From the NCBI GenBank assembly GCA_024449915.1, contig JAMZAV010000314.1, positions 124,001 to 188,000 on the forward strand: a stretch of DNA of 64,000 nt, read 5' to 3'. The notes beneath the pieces are model-generated. The model did no database searches and was not told the origin of the DNA. It saw only the letters and a program-made list of their open reading frames with translations. Numbering within the stretch: position 1 is the stretch's first letter; each line of letters begins with the position of its first letter. The DNA comes from Sweltsa coloradensis (lineage: Eukaryota; Arthropoda; Insecta; Plecoptera; Chloroperlidae). Positions 49,341-60,545 of the stretch are shown here, piece by piece. A program made the translations under genes and the position numbers.

Positions 49341-49510
49341 CATTAGGTCTGTTCGTTCGCGGACCTAGTGTTAACACTCTGAGAGCCAGTATCTACACTT
49401 TACACTCGCTTTTGTGCTAGTGTTATGAGAGCGAGTTTTAACACTGAGGCAAACGAACGGGCCAAAGTGGCTCATTTTACAAAAGTGTGTGCGAACGAAC
49501 GAACCTAATG
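49341..49510. mobile_element. Small MITE with CATTAGGTCTGTTCGTTCGC ends
   Basis: The left end cattaggtctgttcgttcgc is inverted at the right (gcgaacgaacgaacctaatg). The interior has inverted tacactcgctttt/gagagcgag and agtgttaacactctgag/aacactgag parts. It is 170 bases long and non-coding; no target duplication was assigned. Confidence 0.7.
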
Positions 49511-49539
49511 TGACCAACAATAGGCTCAAGTGTAAAGTG

Positions 49540-49692
49540 CACGACTCTGTTTCGAGATGTCCGGAATTGAATCCGGCCACCGGCAATCCTGACTGAAAGT
49601 TTGATTCAGTCGTTAATTAATGCGAATACTTAAACAGCCCTTGGACATTCAATTCACAATTGTCCAAATTCCAAAATCACCTAGTTAGTTTA
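49540..49692 (+). mobile_element. SINE family B, 3'-shortened copies (reference and list)
   Basis: The sequence cgactctgtttcgagatgtc, gaattgaatccggccac, ggcaatcctgactgaaagtt, ttaaacagcccttggacatt and cacaattgtccaaattccaa is family B without the outer 3' part. Other shortened copies are at 62040-62235 on plus (ggttcggattcgatacccac, ggcaatccagacagaaag) and 25735-25885 on minus (ggaatcgaatccttgacctc inverted). Confidence 0.7.
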
Positions 49693-51268
49693 TAGAAATA
49701 TTACAAACGCTGTTATTTTATAGGTAAACAAATTAAACTTAATGTTTATTATTTTGTTTGCAACTACATAATCGTGGTTAATTTATTTCCCTCTTTGTAA
49801 ATCAGTTTTTGAAATTGAAAAGAATATGCGTATTGACAAATACATTGCGTCTTATTGTTTATTTGTTATTCGATGTTATTAATGTATTTATTTATGATCT
49901 AGATCTGTACCGAACAGGACGAAACATGTGCTTCGGATTTGATAATTATTAACAACGTGCCAGTATGTTTAAACAGCAGCTATTAATTCGTCCATTAGCA
50001 AATAACAGAGTGTAAACGATTTGTTAGGCGGAAACATTAATTATGGAGTTTTTGAGGAATTTGGTGAAGGAGAGTTTATAGCCGCATGATATTATGGCGA
50101 CTTAAGTCTTCGCTTAACCGAATCTGGATGTCGTGTTCATTAATTTAATGTTTGACGTTGTGCTTGGCGATGCTAAGAGAGATAAATGTAGTTTGCATCT
50201 ATTTGCCTTGCGTCCAGTGTTGTGTGTCAACTCCAATAACGATTTTTCATAACAAATTATCATAGTTATGTTAATGTTATGTTATGTTATGTTTATGTAG
50301 GTGTAGGCCTTCAAATCAAATTACACTATACTTTACCCAGGATAACCAAACGTTCTTTTAAGCCATTTTACACTGGATTCACCCACACCAAACCGTCAAA
50401 CTACTAAAACATAATTAAATAACAAACAGTACTGTTGAAGGCACTAAATAGTATTGGTCTACTATCAGACATATCAGACGATGAAAATTTGGAACATAAA
50501 CTTCATTAGTGCTTATCCTTTTTGAAATTAGAGTACCCTATGCATTTCCTCATCACAAAATAGTCCTTCGTATATAAAATACTCCGAATCGGTTTCTAAT
50601 GCGTATTATAGTAGACTATTAATTGATTTTAGGAGTTATATTGATTGCCATTGCAAGAATGTGTCATTCATCATGTTTTAATCTGTTTCTCTTCAAATTT
50701 TGCACCTGAAGTTTTACACATACACTTACTCTACACGACCTCCTAGAGCTAGTGTAGAAATGCTACACAACACAAAGTCAAACCAAACGGCTACATTTTA
50801 CACTACACTTAATACAAAAAAGCTTTTTAGACTTTGTGAGCCTACACTAGTGTAAAGTGTAGGTTCATGTAGCAAACCAAACAAACCTATTGGCCGATAG
50901 CCTTGAGTGTAGGAGGGAGAATCGGGTTAGACATTGCTAGATTGCTAGTGAGAGTAGGAACTGAAGGGGAAAAGAGTATTTGTTATAATTAAATATTACC
51001 TTGGGCGTAGAAGGGAGGATCGAGTAGACGATGACCGAATACAGTGTGGATGTGGACGCGTTGGCACAAGGTTCACTAGATGGTGCTTAGTATGCTTCAC
51101 AAATCGGGTGGTGGCTGGATAGACGACAGCGGGGCTCTTCTGAAAACATGCACACAATAATTAATTCATCATTAATATATATTAATATAAAGTCAGACCT
51201 AAACATTAACATTAAGCAGGTTCTAGATCATTCAAGCGAATAATGATGAGTGTGACTTGTTGTTTTAG

Positions 51269-51402
51269 ATCTTCGACGACTTCATCTTCGCCTTCTTTGC
51301 CCTGGAGATGACGGTGAAGATGATTGCTATGGGAGCCTACGGCAAGGGTACCTACCTGGCCGACTCCTGGAACCGACTGGACTTCTTCATCGTCTTGGCT
51401 GG
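51269..51402 (+). CDS. T-type (Cav3) calcium channel alpha-1 subunit, exon for domain I S2-S3
   Basis: The reading frame continues in phase 0 from the IS1 exon and encodes [18 protein letters not shown], the IS2 helix with its charged residues, then an [12 protein letters not shown] segment that is the start of IS3. Insect and vertebrate Cav3 channels share this block almost unchanged (recalled family pattern). The acceptor is a good one (tgttgttttag|ATC) and the donor is GG|gtaaga, leaving phase 2. The 134-nt length fits the reading frame of the next exon. The intron before it is about 17.6 kb and the one after about 9.0 kb, both full of repeats. Unlike the other two exons, its acceptor shows no tandem duplication. 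Bases are clearly GC-richer than the flanks, and no lesion is seen. Confidence 0.97.
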
Positions 51403-52550
51403 GTAAGATTACACTTATATTAGTTTCTAGTAGCTCTCATTCATACTACGTTATGTAAATACGTTCACCATAATATTCCACTTTACCTACGTCTCACTTC
51501 TGCTATTCATTTTTATCATCTTCACTAGATAGTAGACACAATACTTGAGTTCGATATTTTTAATTATTCTTTACTACTTGAAAATAATGTACACATACTC
51601 TCAGGAGTGCCTATGCAAATGTTGTTGGAACTTAGCTTAGTGCAAATGTAAATCAATCATTCAATCAATAATCAAAGTGGTTTATGAAAAGTTTTATTTT
51701 TGTTTATTGTTATTTTTAGGCAAACGTTATTTTACACTTAATCGATTGTTACAACCCATTTTAAACGAAATTACTATGTCCCGTGTTGTTAAAGTATGAA
51801 CTATTACAAAGACCATTATGACTTGAACAAAATAAGTGTTACAGGCATAATGATAGAAGCAAGAGGGAAAATTCGATTATTTTTTTTATACTTTTAGAAT
51901 TTTTTCTATTACAAGTAGTTTAACGGATGAGATTGTAATGTGTTCTGCGATGGTCCATTCGTATTTTTAGAAACCACTTTATAGTTAGTAGGTTACATTT
52001 TAGGTGCTTGTTAAATGTAAATGTTTAATTTTCAGTGTATTTTTATCAATGATTGTTATTCTGTGTTGTAAGGCAACAGCGCTGGCTGCCGAGACCAATA
52101 AAGGTTCATAAATATTACAGCTTTACACATACAAATTATAGTTTTTTTTCAATTGGTTAAAGGTATATATATATTTTTTTACAATACATAATTTTAAAAA
52201 AAATAGCAAGTGAATTGATAGTGAATAAAAGTATGGCTGTCTGATGACTGCTGTTATTTCTTTAGATGTATTTAGTTTATGTGCCTGACTGTACGCTAAG
52301 CAGGGGAGGGGGAGGGGGCGGCGTCTGCTGTTATTGCCCACTCGTGATTGTTGTTCCGCCTGTGCAGCGAGTTACCTACACATAACCTTGTTACTGAGTC
52401 GCTGGCCTGGAAATATAACAAACCTTTCAATATAATAACATCCTTCTGACACAAGAGTATATTCTCTCAGATCTTCCACTGTTTCTATTTTCTTTCTGCG
52501 CGTGCTCGATTTTCCGTTTCTACAAGTTCAAGATACAACATTGAATGTGA

Positions 52551-52574
52551 CTCTCTCTCTCTCTCTCTCTCTCT
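52551..52574. repeat. CT dinucleotide microsatellite
   Basis: A pure CT run of about 12 units, followed by CACTCACTCTC and a short CA run. Comparable simple repeats are the GT run at 57076-57100 inside a family 2 element and the GA run at 14453-14466. Confidence 0.9.
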
Positions 52575-55282
52575 CAACTCACTCACTCTCAAACACACAC
52601 ACACTACCTGATGATAATATGCACAGTTAGACCTATTCAAAGGTTATTACTTTTAAAAAACGGCATGTACATCTATGAAAAATAATATGTTGGGTTCGTG
52701 AATTTGGTTCTAGGAAAACGTCAAACAAAAGTTTTATTGAAAACGTTTTTTGAGTAAAGATAATGGATTAACTTAGTCTTGGACGATACCTACTCTTTTT
52801 GTAGACATGTCGTCATCAATTTACTTCTAAGGCAAGAAAGTTGTCTTTGGAATAATCCATCAAAAATAACTTCACGTTCTAGCGAAACTATTCTCTACAA
52901 CAGAGGTAACAAAAATGAAATACAAAGTAAACATAAAGTTTCTTGATTTAACATCTGGGTGTCCAAGATAAAAGTTGTTGATAGATTCCAAATATCTGTG
53001 TCTATGCATATGTTTCATATATTTTTTAAACCTACATAATTACATTTTTAATTGCTGCTCTATATAAATGTGTATTACAAAACAAATTAACACCTATTTT
53101 AAATTATAAAACTCAGATTAATTAGAAAGTAATCTTTGGTAAGGTGTGCGGCTTTGATTATTTCCCTTTAAATTTTTGGACTCCTAATGCAGATTCGATC
53201 GAAATTGAGCCTCGACAATGAGCTCGACGAAAGTGATTGATTTAACAGGCATTTTAGACATTTTCTAGTATTTTGGTGGAGGTGCCGGGTTGTAACCTAG
53301 CCTTACACTAGTGGCTCGTACATTCTTCGGCAGCAAAGGTGAAAAGGGGGGGAGGGGGAAGAAGCTCCTTAAAAACAGGTATCTTAGCATAAATTATTTC
53401 CATAACAAATGTTTGAAGCGCACCTAACCGTTATTATAAAAATGTATGTTCAAAGTTTATTTTACTTTCTTTGGAAGTGTTGGGTACATGAATATTCCCC
53501 TTTATGGTGGATATACCCTCACAACAAAAACAAAATAACCAAAACATTTTGTATCATCCTTGTTGGAGGCAATGTTAACCAGGAAACTCCTTCGAATCGG
53601 AGGTCATGAACGAATATTAGCTTGTGATGTGACATACGCACAGACGGAAGAACAGAACATTGATTAACATGCAACGTATAGGTAAACTCCGTTCACTAAA
53701 CAATATTACTAAATGCAACTTTTCATTTGAGTATTGATTAAAACATAAACCACCAGTCTTAGTTTTGACTTGTTCTTAATAACTCAACTTTCTCGTAAAT
53801 TATATGATATTCTCAATCCTGTCTAAAAATGTCATGTACCGTTCGTGTTTTGACGTTTCCAAACTGGTTGTTAATTTATTCGCCCCGTTGATAACCGGCA
53901 TATCGTTAGGGATTTTACTTTCAATTGAAACTGCTTCTCTGTATATGAAGTAGGTTTCGTTTGACAGACTTCTGTTGCAACGTGGTTTACCTAATAAAGT
54001 TTCGTAGTTGATAACTCTTGCTGTTTTGTTATTATGGAAAACTTCTTGATTAATGCGCGAGCCGAACAACTAGCTCAGGTTCATAAATCAATCACGGCGA
54101 ATAAACGAAGCAAACTTTTGAAGAAGGTCTTAAATAAAGAGCCTCTCTTCTTTGTGGGTAGTCGGCGCTGAGCACTGTTCAATGGGGCAACATATTTTCG
54201 TCATCACACTGACGAGCAAGGCTGTACAATGTATAATATTATCATATAATATTATTATTATTGATTAATGGTTAATTTTTAATTTTAACATTGAAAACAA
54301 TCTTGTCCTTATAAACACAAATTTATTGTGTGTGAAATATCCCTAAAAGAAACAAAAATCTATGTAGATATACATAATCGCAAAATTTTAAATTAACAAT
54401 ATATAGTATATACAAACACGAATAAATAAAAACTAGAAAAGTATGTATTTCTTTCCATAATAAAGTGAAATATTAAAAATTTAAGAGAACAATACTTTAA
54501 ATGTAAATAATCATCAACAATACTTCGCTCACATCAAAATAATTAGAATATATTTTATATTATGAGCCTAAACAAATAAACTATACAAAGAGCATTAAAA
54601 TAAGTAAAATATATCAAGATAATTACAAGTCTGTACGTGTTAGGACCTACCTCTTACACATGTATTCATAGTATATTCCTTTAGAATGTTCACTTGAACA
54701 ATATGACCTACTTATAATAACTCTCTTCACGCTGTCTAAAATCATTTGATTCGCCTGATAAGCCAAATAAAAATGTTCCAGGGACCAGAAAGGATTTTTT
54801 CACATGTAAGATGTACCACCCACCGTAAGTGGGTATTATATTTCCAATAATTTTCTAAATTGCTACATTTAAAACTCAACGGCACATATCTTATATTGTG
54901 CCATATGACTGAAAAACGAAGACAATTTATTATTTACGCAGTATACATTCAAGATTCCAAGCCATATCCGCGCGTCAGGATATGTCAGAAACAAATATTT
55001 TACGCACACTTCTTCTTCACATTTCTAGCCGACACAAAGCAGCCAACTTTCTCTCGTTATTCATCCATACCACGTAGCTTGAGAATGATTCTTACTTTCT
55101 TTGTCCCTCTGTTGTGCTCCTTTCCTGCCCACAACATCTCATGTTGTATAATGTTTTCGCGTCACCACTTAGTATTCGTCTAGTGTAACGTGTCAAAACA
55201 GAGAAACGCTACAGTGTGTTCTACGCAGAAATACTCATTGTTTTACGAATCCTTTATATCGGCTGGCTGAGACAACGGTGAT

Positions 55283-56037
55283 TGGATGAGCGTAGCGAGC
55301 GAAGCGAAAACTTCAATTTCACTGACCCCTCAAAATTTAGCTCCAATGTTTTTTTTTTTTTTTTTTTTTTTGTTTGTTTTTTGTCTGTTTGTTCGCACGA
55401 TCCGGGCAACGGCATAAGCGATCTTGATGAAAATTTGACAGGACCTTCGAAATCTCTGAACTTAGACGTGCCACGTTTTTGGGTACAATCGAAGAAATAT
55501 TACTCATGGATATCGCACTTATACGATTTTTTTCGATTTTTAGTGCGATATTTTCGTGACATTTGGGCCGATTCTGGCCAAACGGTGGGGCTACAAAGTT
55601 TATATTCTACATGGACATTAAGGTTATGGTGATGTAGTACCTTGTGAAAAAAAAAGTTGAAAAGTAACCAGAACCCATAAAATAAACGTACTTTTACGAT
55701 TTTTTTCGATTTTTAGTGCGATATTTTCGTGACATTTGGGCCGATTCTGACCAAACGGTGGGGCAACAACGTTCATATTTCACATGAACATTAAGGTTAT
55801 GGTGATGTAGTACCTTTTGAAGAATAAGTTGAAAAAGTTAGCCAGAATCCATAGAATAAAGGTTTTGATATGAGTTTTTTTTAGGTTTATAATAACCATT
55901 AACAAGTACATTTGAAACTCGACAACAATCACCTACAATGCATTCACAAGCACTTGCAAAGGAAAAGTGGTCCCACTCAAACTAAAACTTACAAAACGCT
56001 CATCCATCAACGCGGCGGGACTTTAGCGTTTTCCTAG
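55283..56037 (+). mobile_element. Helentron-like (HINE) family 1 element, copy 3
   Basis: This is the same subfamily as the 9.9 and 10.8 kb copies. It starts T|TGGATGAGCGTAGCGAGCG, has a long T run after ctccaatg, and ends CTCATCCATCAACGCGGCGG then GACTTTAGCGTTTTCCTAG|T. Two tandem internal gacatttgggccgattctg blocks are present. An open frame through its left half follows the repeat and is not a gene. Confidence 0.82.
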
Positions 56038-56595
56038 TTTTAAATACAAATATTTGTTTGTTTATCAGTCTTAATTTATTTTGATAAAAAATAGTGTAGT
56101 AACTGAGTCAAATGTCTGAGAAATGCTGGGAATTAAACAAAAATATATTTTTTGATTAGGTTTTATAAATAGGTACTAATTTATTTGTTATAAGAAGTAG
56201 TGGAATTACATTCTCAGTCAGATGACTGAGAAATTATAGAAAATATACAAAAATATGTTTTTAATTATTTAAGTAGGTATTTATTTGATAATACCAGAGT
56301 CAATAAAGAAGTTTAAACTTTTTTATCGACTCTGATAATACGCAGCGTAATAAGGAAGAATGTGGGAGTGGATAGGTTCAAAATCAGGAAGATTAAGTTG
56401 AGATACTCAGATACACAACATAAGTCCAAGACAAGAAGAGTGAGATATTAAAACCGAGAAGATCGACGGCAAGATGAGATGAAAGAAGAAGAACAACAGA
56501 AGAGTTGAGAATGGCCGTGTGTTGACTGAGAAAGTTGATGGGCGTGGGACAATAGTTAGGTTTGGCAGTTATGCATATTATCCACGCATTGTATA

Positions 56596-56998
56596 TTGTG
56601 TCGCTCGTTGGTCTTATGGTTGTGACCCTCCTTCCAATACAACGAGTTCGAATCCCGGTACAGGTATAAGATTTTAACTTCTGATTTGGACTTAAATCCA
56701 TCAATTCTTGGCTAAGGAGTGTGTTAACGGTGATTTTGGAGCCGACCTAGCAACGAGGCGCATAATAAATTATAAGTTTGTTCCGAATTAGCCTTGTTGT
56801 GTCTGGCGCCGCCCGCGGGCGGAATCGTGTCCAGTTTGTTACGTCGGTTTTTCTATTTAAAATTACGGTCTCTGGTTGGTCATTTTCACCTCGTCGATTA
56901 CATCGGCAACTACAGGCTTCGCTAGGTCTACTTTTAATTAAAGTTACCCACTGAAAACCAGTTACGTGACTGAGTAAATAGACCCGTAATACGAACTT
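56596..56998 (+). mobile_element. tRNA-derived SINE family A, plus strand, second full copy
   Basis: The head ggtcttatggttgtgaccc and box B gagttcgaatcccgg are followed by taacttctgatttggactta, aacggtgattttggagccga, cctagcaacgaggcgcataa, ggcggaatcgtgtccagttt and gaaaaccagttacgtgactg. The tail is interrupted by the Helentron-like end at 57002. Confidence 0.8.
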
Positions 56999-57001
56999 AA
57001 T

Positions 57002-57984
57002 TGAACGAGTGAGCGTAGCGAACGTAGTGATTTCCATTCGACCATAACGGCCCTAATTGTTTTTCTGCGTGCGTCCGTGTGTGTGTGTGTGTGTGTGTAC
57101 GTTGAAAATCAGCCGAATCGCTGAACAGATTGCGCTGAAATTTTAAACAGTCATCCGGTACGAGTTTATTGAGAACTGCTAACAAAATCAGCAAGATTCA
57201 TTGCGATTTAAACCTACAAGAAATGATAAACTGAAAAATAGACTTCCAATGTTTAGAAATCATTTTAACGACAATGTTTTAGATTTTGAAAATATATTTT
57301 TGTTTGTTTTTCGCCTGGCCGTGAAATGCCGTGCCCATGCAAGGTCTGTCGAATGTTGGACGTAAAGGTACCCCCAAATTCCGCTCGTAGATTGAGTAAA
57401 CCTTGCAATATTTTCACGTATTTCGTACTGGCTATGTTTACCATAGTAGGCCCTATTGCCACAGATGATGGACTACACTGCGTTATATGCATTTCAAAAC
57501 ATGTTTAATTATTTTTTAAATACAATCTAGAAATTACAAAATCTTTCCCGACCAGGGGATTGAACCCACGTCTCCCACATTTCGGCTACAAGGGCACTTT
57601 AGCCAACTAGACTAGGGAAACGCCAAAGTCGTAGTTAGACGAGTGAGCGAGTCATGTGGTGGGTACCCGGGAACATTTGCATTTAAGTTTGATAATTATA
57701 TTCGTATAAATAATAGGGTATTGGTGGAAATCACTGTGCCGGAGGTTGCTGTTGTTGGCAGTCTTCAACTGAATATTCCGTGTGACTGCCGGGTCTTGCT
57801 TAATGGTAGATTGTTGGTCCGGGAGTTGTGTAAAAGTTTAGGCCATAGTTTAGGCCAAAATGCTCCACTGAACCCTATGATAGGCTATAGGGAGGCCTAA
57901 GGTAAGGGGAAGAAAAGAAATGTTACCGGGTACTCAACACATGGCTCACTCACTCGTCTAACAACGACTTTGGCGTTTCCCTAG
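57002..57984 (+). mobile_element. Helentron-like family 2 copy with interrupted interior and foldback 3' end
   Basis: The left end is T|TGAACGAGTGAGCGTAGCG at 57002, inserted at the tail of a tRNA-type SINE. It shares gaacagattgcgctgaaatt and gagtttattgagaactgcta with the 36.3 and 41.1 kb copies. A tRNA-like SINE fragment (about 57520-57609, minus strand) interrupts the middle. The final part, 57612-57984, is a foldback starting CTAGGGAAACGCCAAAG and ending CTTTGGCGTTTCCCTAG. The foldback may be an independent insertion instead of the true 3' end of the 57002 copy. An 85-codon open frame inside it (57643-57900) resembles nothing known to me. Confidence 0.65.
57515..57609 (-). mobile_element. 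tRNA-like SINE fragment related to the 27.8-28.8 kb array
   Basis: The plus-strand sequence tacaatctagaaattacaaa, then ccaggggattgaacccacgt, ctcccacatttcggctacaa and ttagccaactag corresponds to the array's tRNA-like core with substitutions and an insertion. It abuts the foldback at 57612. It shows that the tRNA-like unit also exists as a dispersed repeat. Confidence 0.65.
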
Positions 57985-58434
57985 TACTCAGGTATATAAC
58001 TGAGTGGATAGACTCTAAATACAATTTATTTATTTATTTATTTTATTTTATGTAATTATTTATTTTTATCATATTTTTCCGTGATTCAACACACCGCTCC
58101 CACTGAGACCTGTTCAACGACTGAGCTTTTATATGCAGATCTTCACTCTTTGTCCCTACCATATTCATGTTGGAAACTATAATCATTCATCGTGGTGCAC
58201 GCTACCCAAAGATATACCTTTCCATTCACGACTAATTACTCAAAGTCTAGACGTGCTTTATAATGTAATTCACCCGTGAGGAGTTGATATTCACAAGCTT
58301 GTATGCGTATTGAACGTAATCGTGTACCGTAATAAATTCAGCCCACAAGATCAAAGCGATATGGTTCTAATTAGTCGCTACTAGTGAACTTTATATTTTA
58401 ATTAAACTTAAGCAAAACCTCGTCGAACCATAAT

Positions 58435-59219
58435 TGGATGAGCGTAGCGAGCGAAGCGAGCGAAGCGAAGATTCCATTTCACTACACTGGAGAAAAAAAT
58501 CCGGAATGTTTTTTTTTCTTTTTTTTTTTTTTTTTGTATTTTTGTGTGTTTGTTAACACGATTCCGGCTAAACTGATACTCCGATTGCGATGAAATTTTA
58601 TGGAGGCCTTCGAAATCTCTCAACTTAGAACTGCCACGTTTTTGAGCGCAATCGGGAAAATTTTTCTTATAAAAAACGCAATTTTACGATTTTTTTCGAT
58701 TTTTAAAAAAATTCTTCGACTTATAACACTAACATGCTTTATCCGATTGTAATGATTTTTTAACAGAACCTGAATTTTATGAATTAAGATATTCGTGTGA
58801 AATTTGAGCTTAATCGAAACATTATTTCTCATGAAAATCGAAATTTTACGGGTTTTTCTTTTTTAAAACAATTCTTTGACATATAACACCTACATGCTTT
58901 ATCCTATTGTAATGATTTTTTTATAGAACCTTAATTTCATGAATTAATATACTCGTGTAAAATTTGAGCGCAATTGATTAATTATTTCTTATAAAAATTG
59001 CAATTTTACGATTTTTTTCTTTTTTAAAATTACGTAAAAATTACGATTTATTAAAAAAATTAAGTTAATTTTTAATTTAATTTTATTTAATTTAAAAAAA
59101 AATCTTCGAACAAGTAATGATTTTTTCACAGAACAACAGAAAATCCGCGTAACTCAATGCAGCTCAATGCACCAATTACGCTCATCCAACAACGCGGCGG
59201 GACTTAAGCGTTTTCCTAG
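58435..59219 (+). mobile_element. Helentron-like (HINE) family 1, subfamily b, plus-strand copy
   Basis: It starts T|TGGATGAGCGTAGCGAGCG, with gattccatttcactacactg, a T-rich run and repeated ctttatccgattgtaatga blocks. It ends CTCATCCAACAACGCGGCGG then GACTTAAGCGTTTTCCTAG|T. It matches the 48.07 and 63.20 kb copies in inverse orientation. It is non-coding. Confidence 0.8.
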
Positions 59220-60330
59220 TGTTATATACTGATCAGAGGTTGTAATTATTGCTCTCAAAATTGTGTTCTTTGGTTGCTACAGTGATTGACATGCTATTCA
59301 TTTGGTTCGTTTGATGGTTTTAAACGTCGGGTTAATTACAAAATATAAATATTAAATAGCAGTGAATAATCAATTTAGTTTGTTTCAACTGGGAAAATAA
59401 TGATGTTCACTTGATTTAATATGAAATTATTTATATCAATTCAAAACGTAGGCCTACTATGTATTTATATTAAAAAATATCGACGTGAAATATCAACAAA
59501 ATAACGCATTTCTTTTAAATTAATGCACTTAAATTTTCAACGTGATAATTACACCCATGATTGTATTTTCTTTGCGTTTACCAGATTTAATAGGTTATCT
59601 CCAATTATTATTCATTTCCTCAAACTTACACCCTTCAATGTGTTAAAAAACTGTTATTTTTTAATTTTAGGTGGGTCCAAATATTTTGAACTGTTTAAAA
59701 TAGAATACATAAACGACAAAATACAACGTTTTGTTTGCTTCTGGTGGAGGTGCCGTGTTAGTTATAAAAACTGCGATACATAGACTTATGGTTCAGTAAT
59801 ATTAGCACCAGTCCTGGATATATTAAATATTTTTAACTCAATCTTTTTGTTTGAAAGATTGCTAGGGTTGATAGCTCTTCATAAGCTCAGGAGAAGATCT
59901 GGCTCTATTCGAGAATCTTACTCTTATAAGAACTCACGAGGTGGTTAACTGAATTATTGTTGACAGTCTTCTCCCGGTATGTTACATTGTGACGTTCCAT
60001 ACGAAAGTGTTTATTTTCTTTCAAGTCTGTGTGTGGTAGTCCTGGACAATATATTAGTATTCTCATCTTCAACCTGATTGGTTGGTTTTGGACCAAGACT
60101 AGGGTTTCATGACTGCAGGGTTTACGCGCGGTAGCACTTAGCACAGGTCTACGCATGGTGACAGCTGAATCTCATCCCACTTCTTTAAATTATTATGCCT
60201 CTCTCAAAAACATTTTTCTCTGCTTTTTAATTATACTTCGTATTCATGTGAGCAAGCTTTTTCAGTTCTACATATTTGCATAAATTGTTAGTTTCAATTA
60301 TGTTTGAATAATTGCTATAAATATTTTCTT

Positions 60331-60463
60331 TCTTTCTGTTGCAGTTTGCTTGAGTGGAGATTAAACTTTTATAAATCTCATTGTCTTTCTGTTGCAGTTT
60401 GCTTGAGTAGAGTTTGAATTGTTGTAAATCCCCCTGTCTTTCTGTTGCAGTTTGCTTGAGTAC
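60331..60463 (+). repeat. Three tandem copies (53-bp period) of the splice acceptor and exon start of the IS4 exon
   Basis: The block ctttctgttgcag followed by TTTGCTTGAGT occurs three times, with the AG ending at 60344, 60397 and 60450, exactly 53 bases apart. Only the third copy runs on into the conserved exon. Splicing to the second copy would read T-TTG-CTT-GAG-TAG, a stop at the fourth codon. Splicing to the first would stay open for about 20 codons and then reach TGA. The upstream copies are therefore either ignored decoys or would give truncated transcripts. The junctions are seen directly; the splicing consequence is inferred. Confidence 0.9.
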
Positions 60464-60545
60464 TGCCTCAACATGGACAACAACCTGTCTGCTATTCGCA
60501 CGATACGTGTGCTGAGACCTCTGCGCGCCATCAATCGCATCCCCA
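60451..60545 (+). CDS. T-type (Cav3) calcium channel alpha-1 subunit, exon for end of domain I S3 and S4 voltage sensor
   Basis: With one base completing the glycine codon split with the previous exon, the frame reads [17 protein letters not shown] and then [14 protein letters not shown]. The second block is the IS4 voltage sensor, with arginines at every third position, and matches the Cav3 S4 consensus. The acceptor is ttctgttgcag|TTTGC and the donor is CCCA|gtgagt, which splits a codon after its first base. The S4-S5 linker, pore and later repeats must lie beyond 64000. Two extra copies of the acceptor and the first 13 exon bases sit 53 and 106 bases upstream (see the 60331-60463 entry). 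The exon itself looks intact. Confidence 0.97.

Larger units (their letters stand above)
33707..51268 (+). other. Intron between the IS1 and IS2-S3 exons of the Cav3 gene (about 17.6 kb)
   Basis: The intron is bounded by gtgggt and ttttag. It contains a Helentron-like fragment with an inverted repeat (33.8-34.6 kb), a 5S-type SINE (35.2 kb), the compound palindromic element (36.3-41.8 kb), a second 5S-type SINE (43.9-44.2 kb), tRNA-type SINEs (46.6-47.3 and 49.5 kb), a hAT element split by a Helentron-like insertion (47.9-49.1 kb) and a small MITE (49.3 kb). The stretches 41.8-43.9 and 44.3-46.5 kb are AT-rich and I see nothing supportable in them. At 50.3-50.9 kb there are several tacactttacac-like motifs in both orientations, probably another eroded MITE without clear ends. 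Confidence 0.85.
51403..60450 (+). other. Intron between the IS2-S3 and IS3-S4 exons of the Cav3 gene (about 9 kb)
   Basis: The intron is bounded by gtaaga and tgttgcag. The first part (51.4-55.2 kb) is mostly AT-rich unique sequence with a CT microsatellite at 52.55 kb and a short copy of the GGTGGAGGTGCCGGG motif at 53.28 kb. The second part carries two Helentron-like copies of family 1 (55.28-56.04 and 58.43-59.22 kb), a tRNA-type SINE (56.6-57.0 kb) and a Helentron-like family 2 copy ending in a foldback (57.0-57.98 kb). From 59.2 to 60.3 kb I see only another short GGTGGAGGTGCCG motif (59.74 kb). Confidence 0.85.

Noticed and set aside
53800..54069. 89-codon open frame on minus
   Set aside because: No family resemblance, no splice context, AT-rich codons unlike the real exons.
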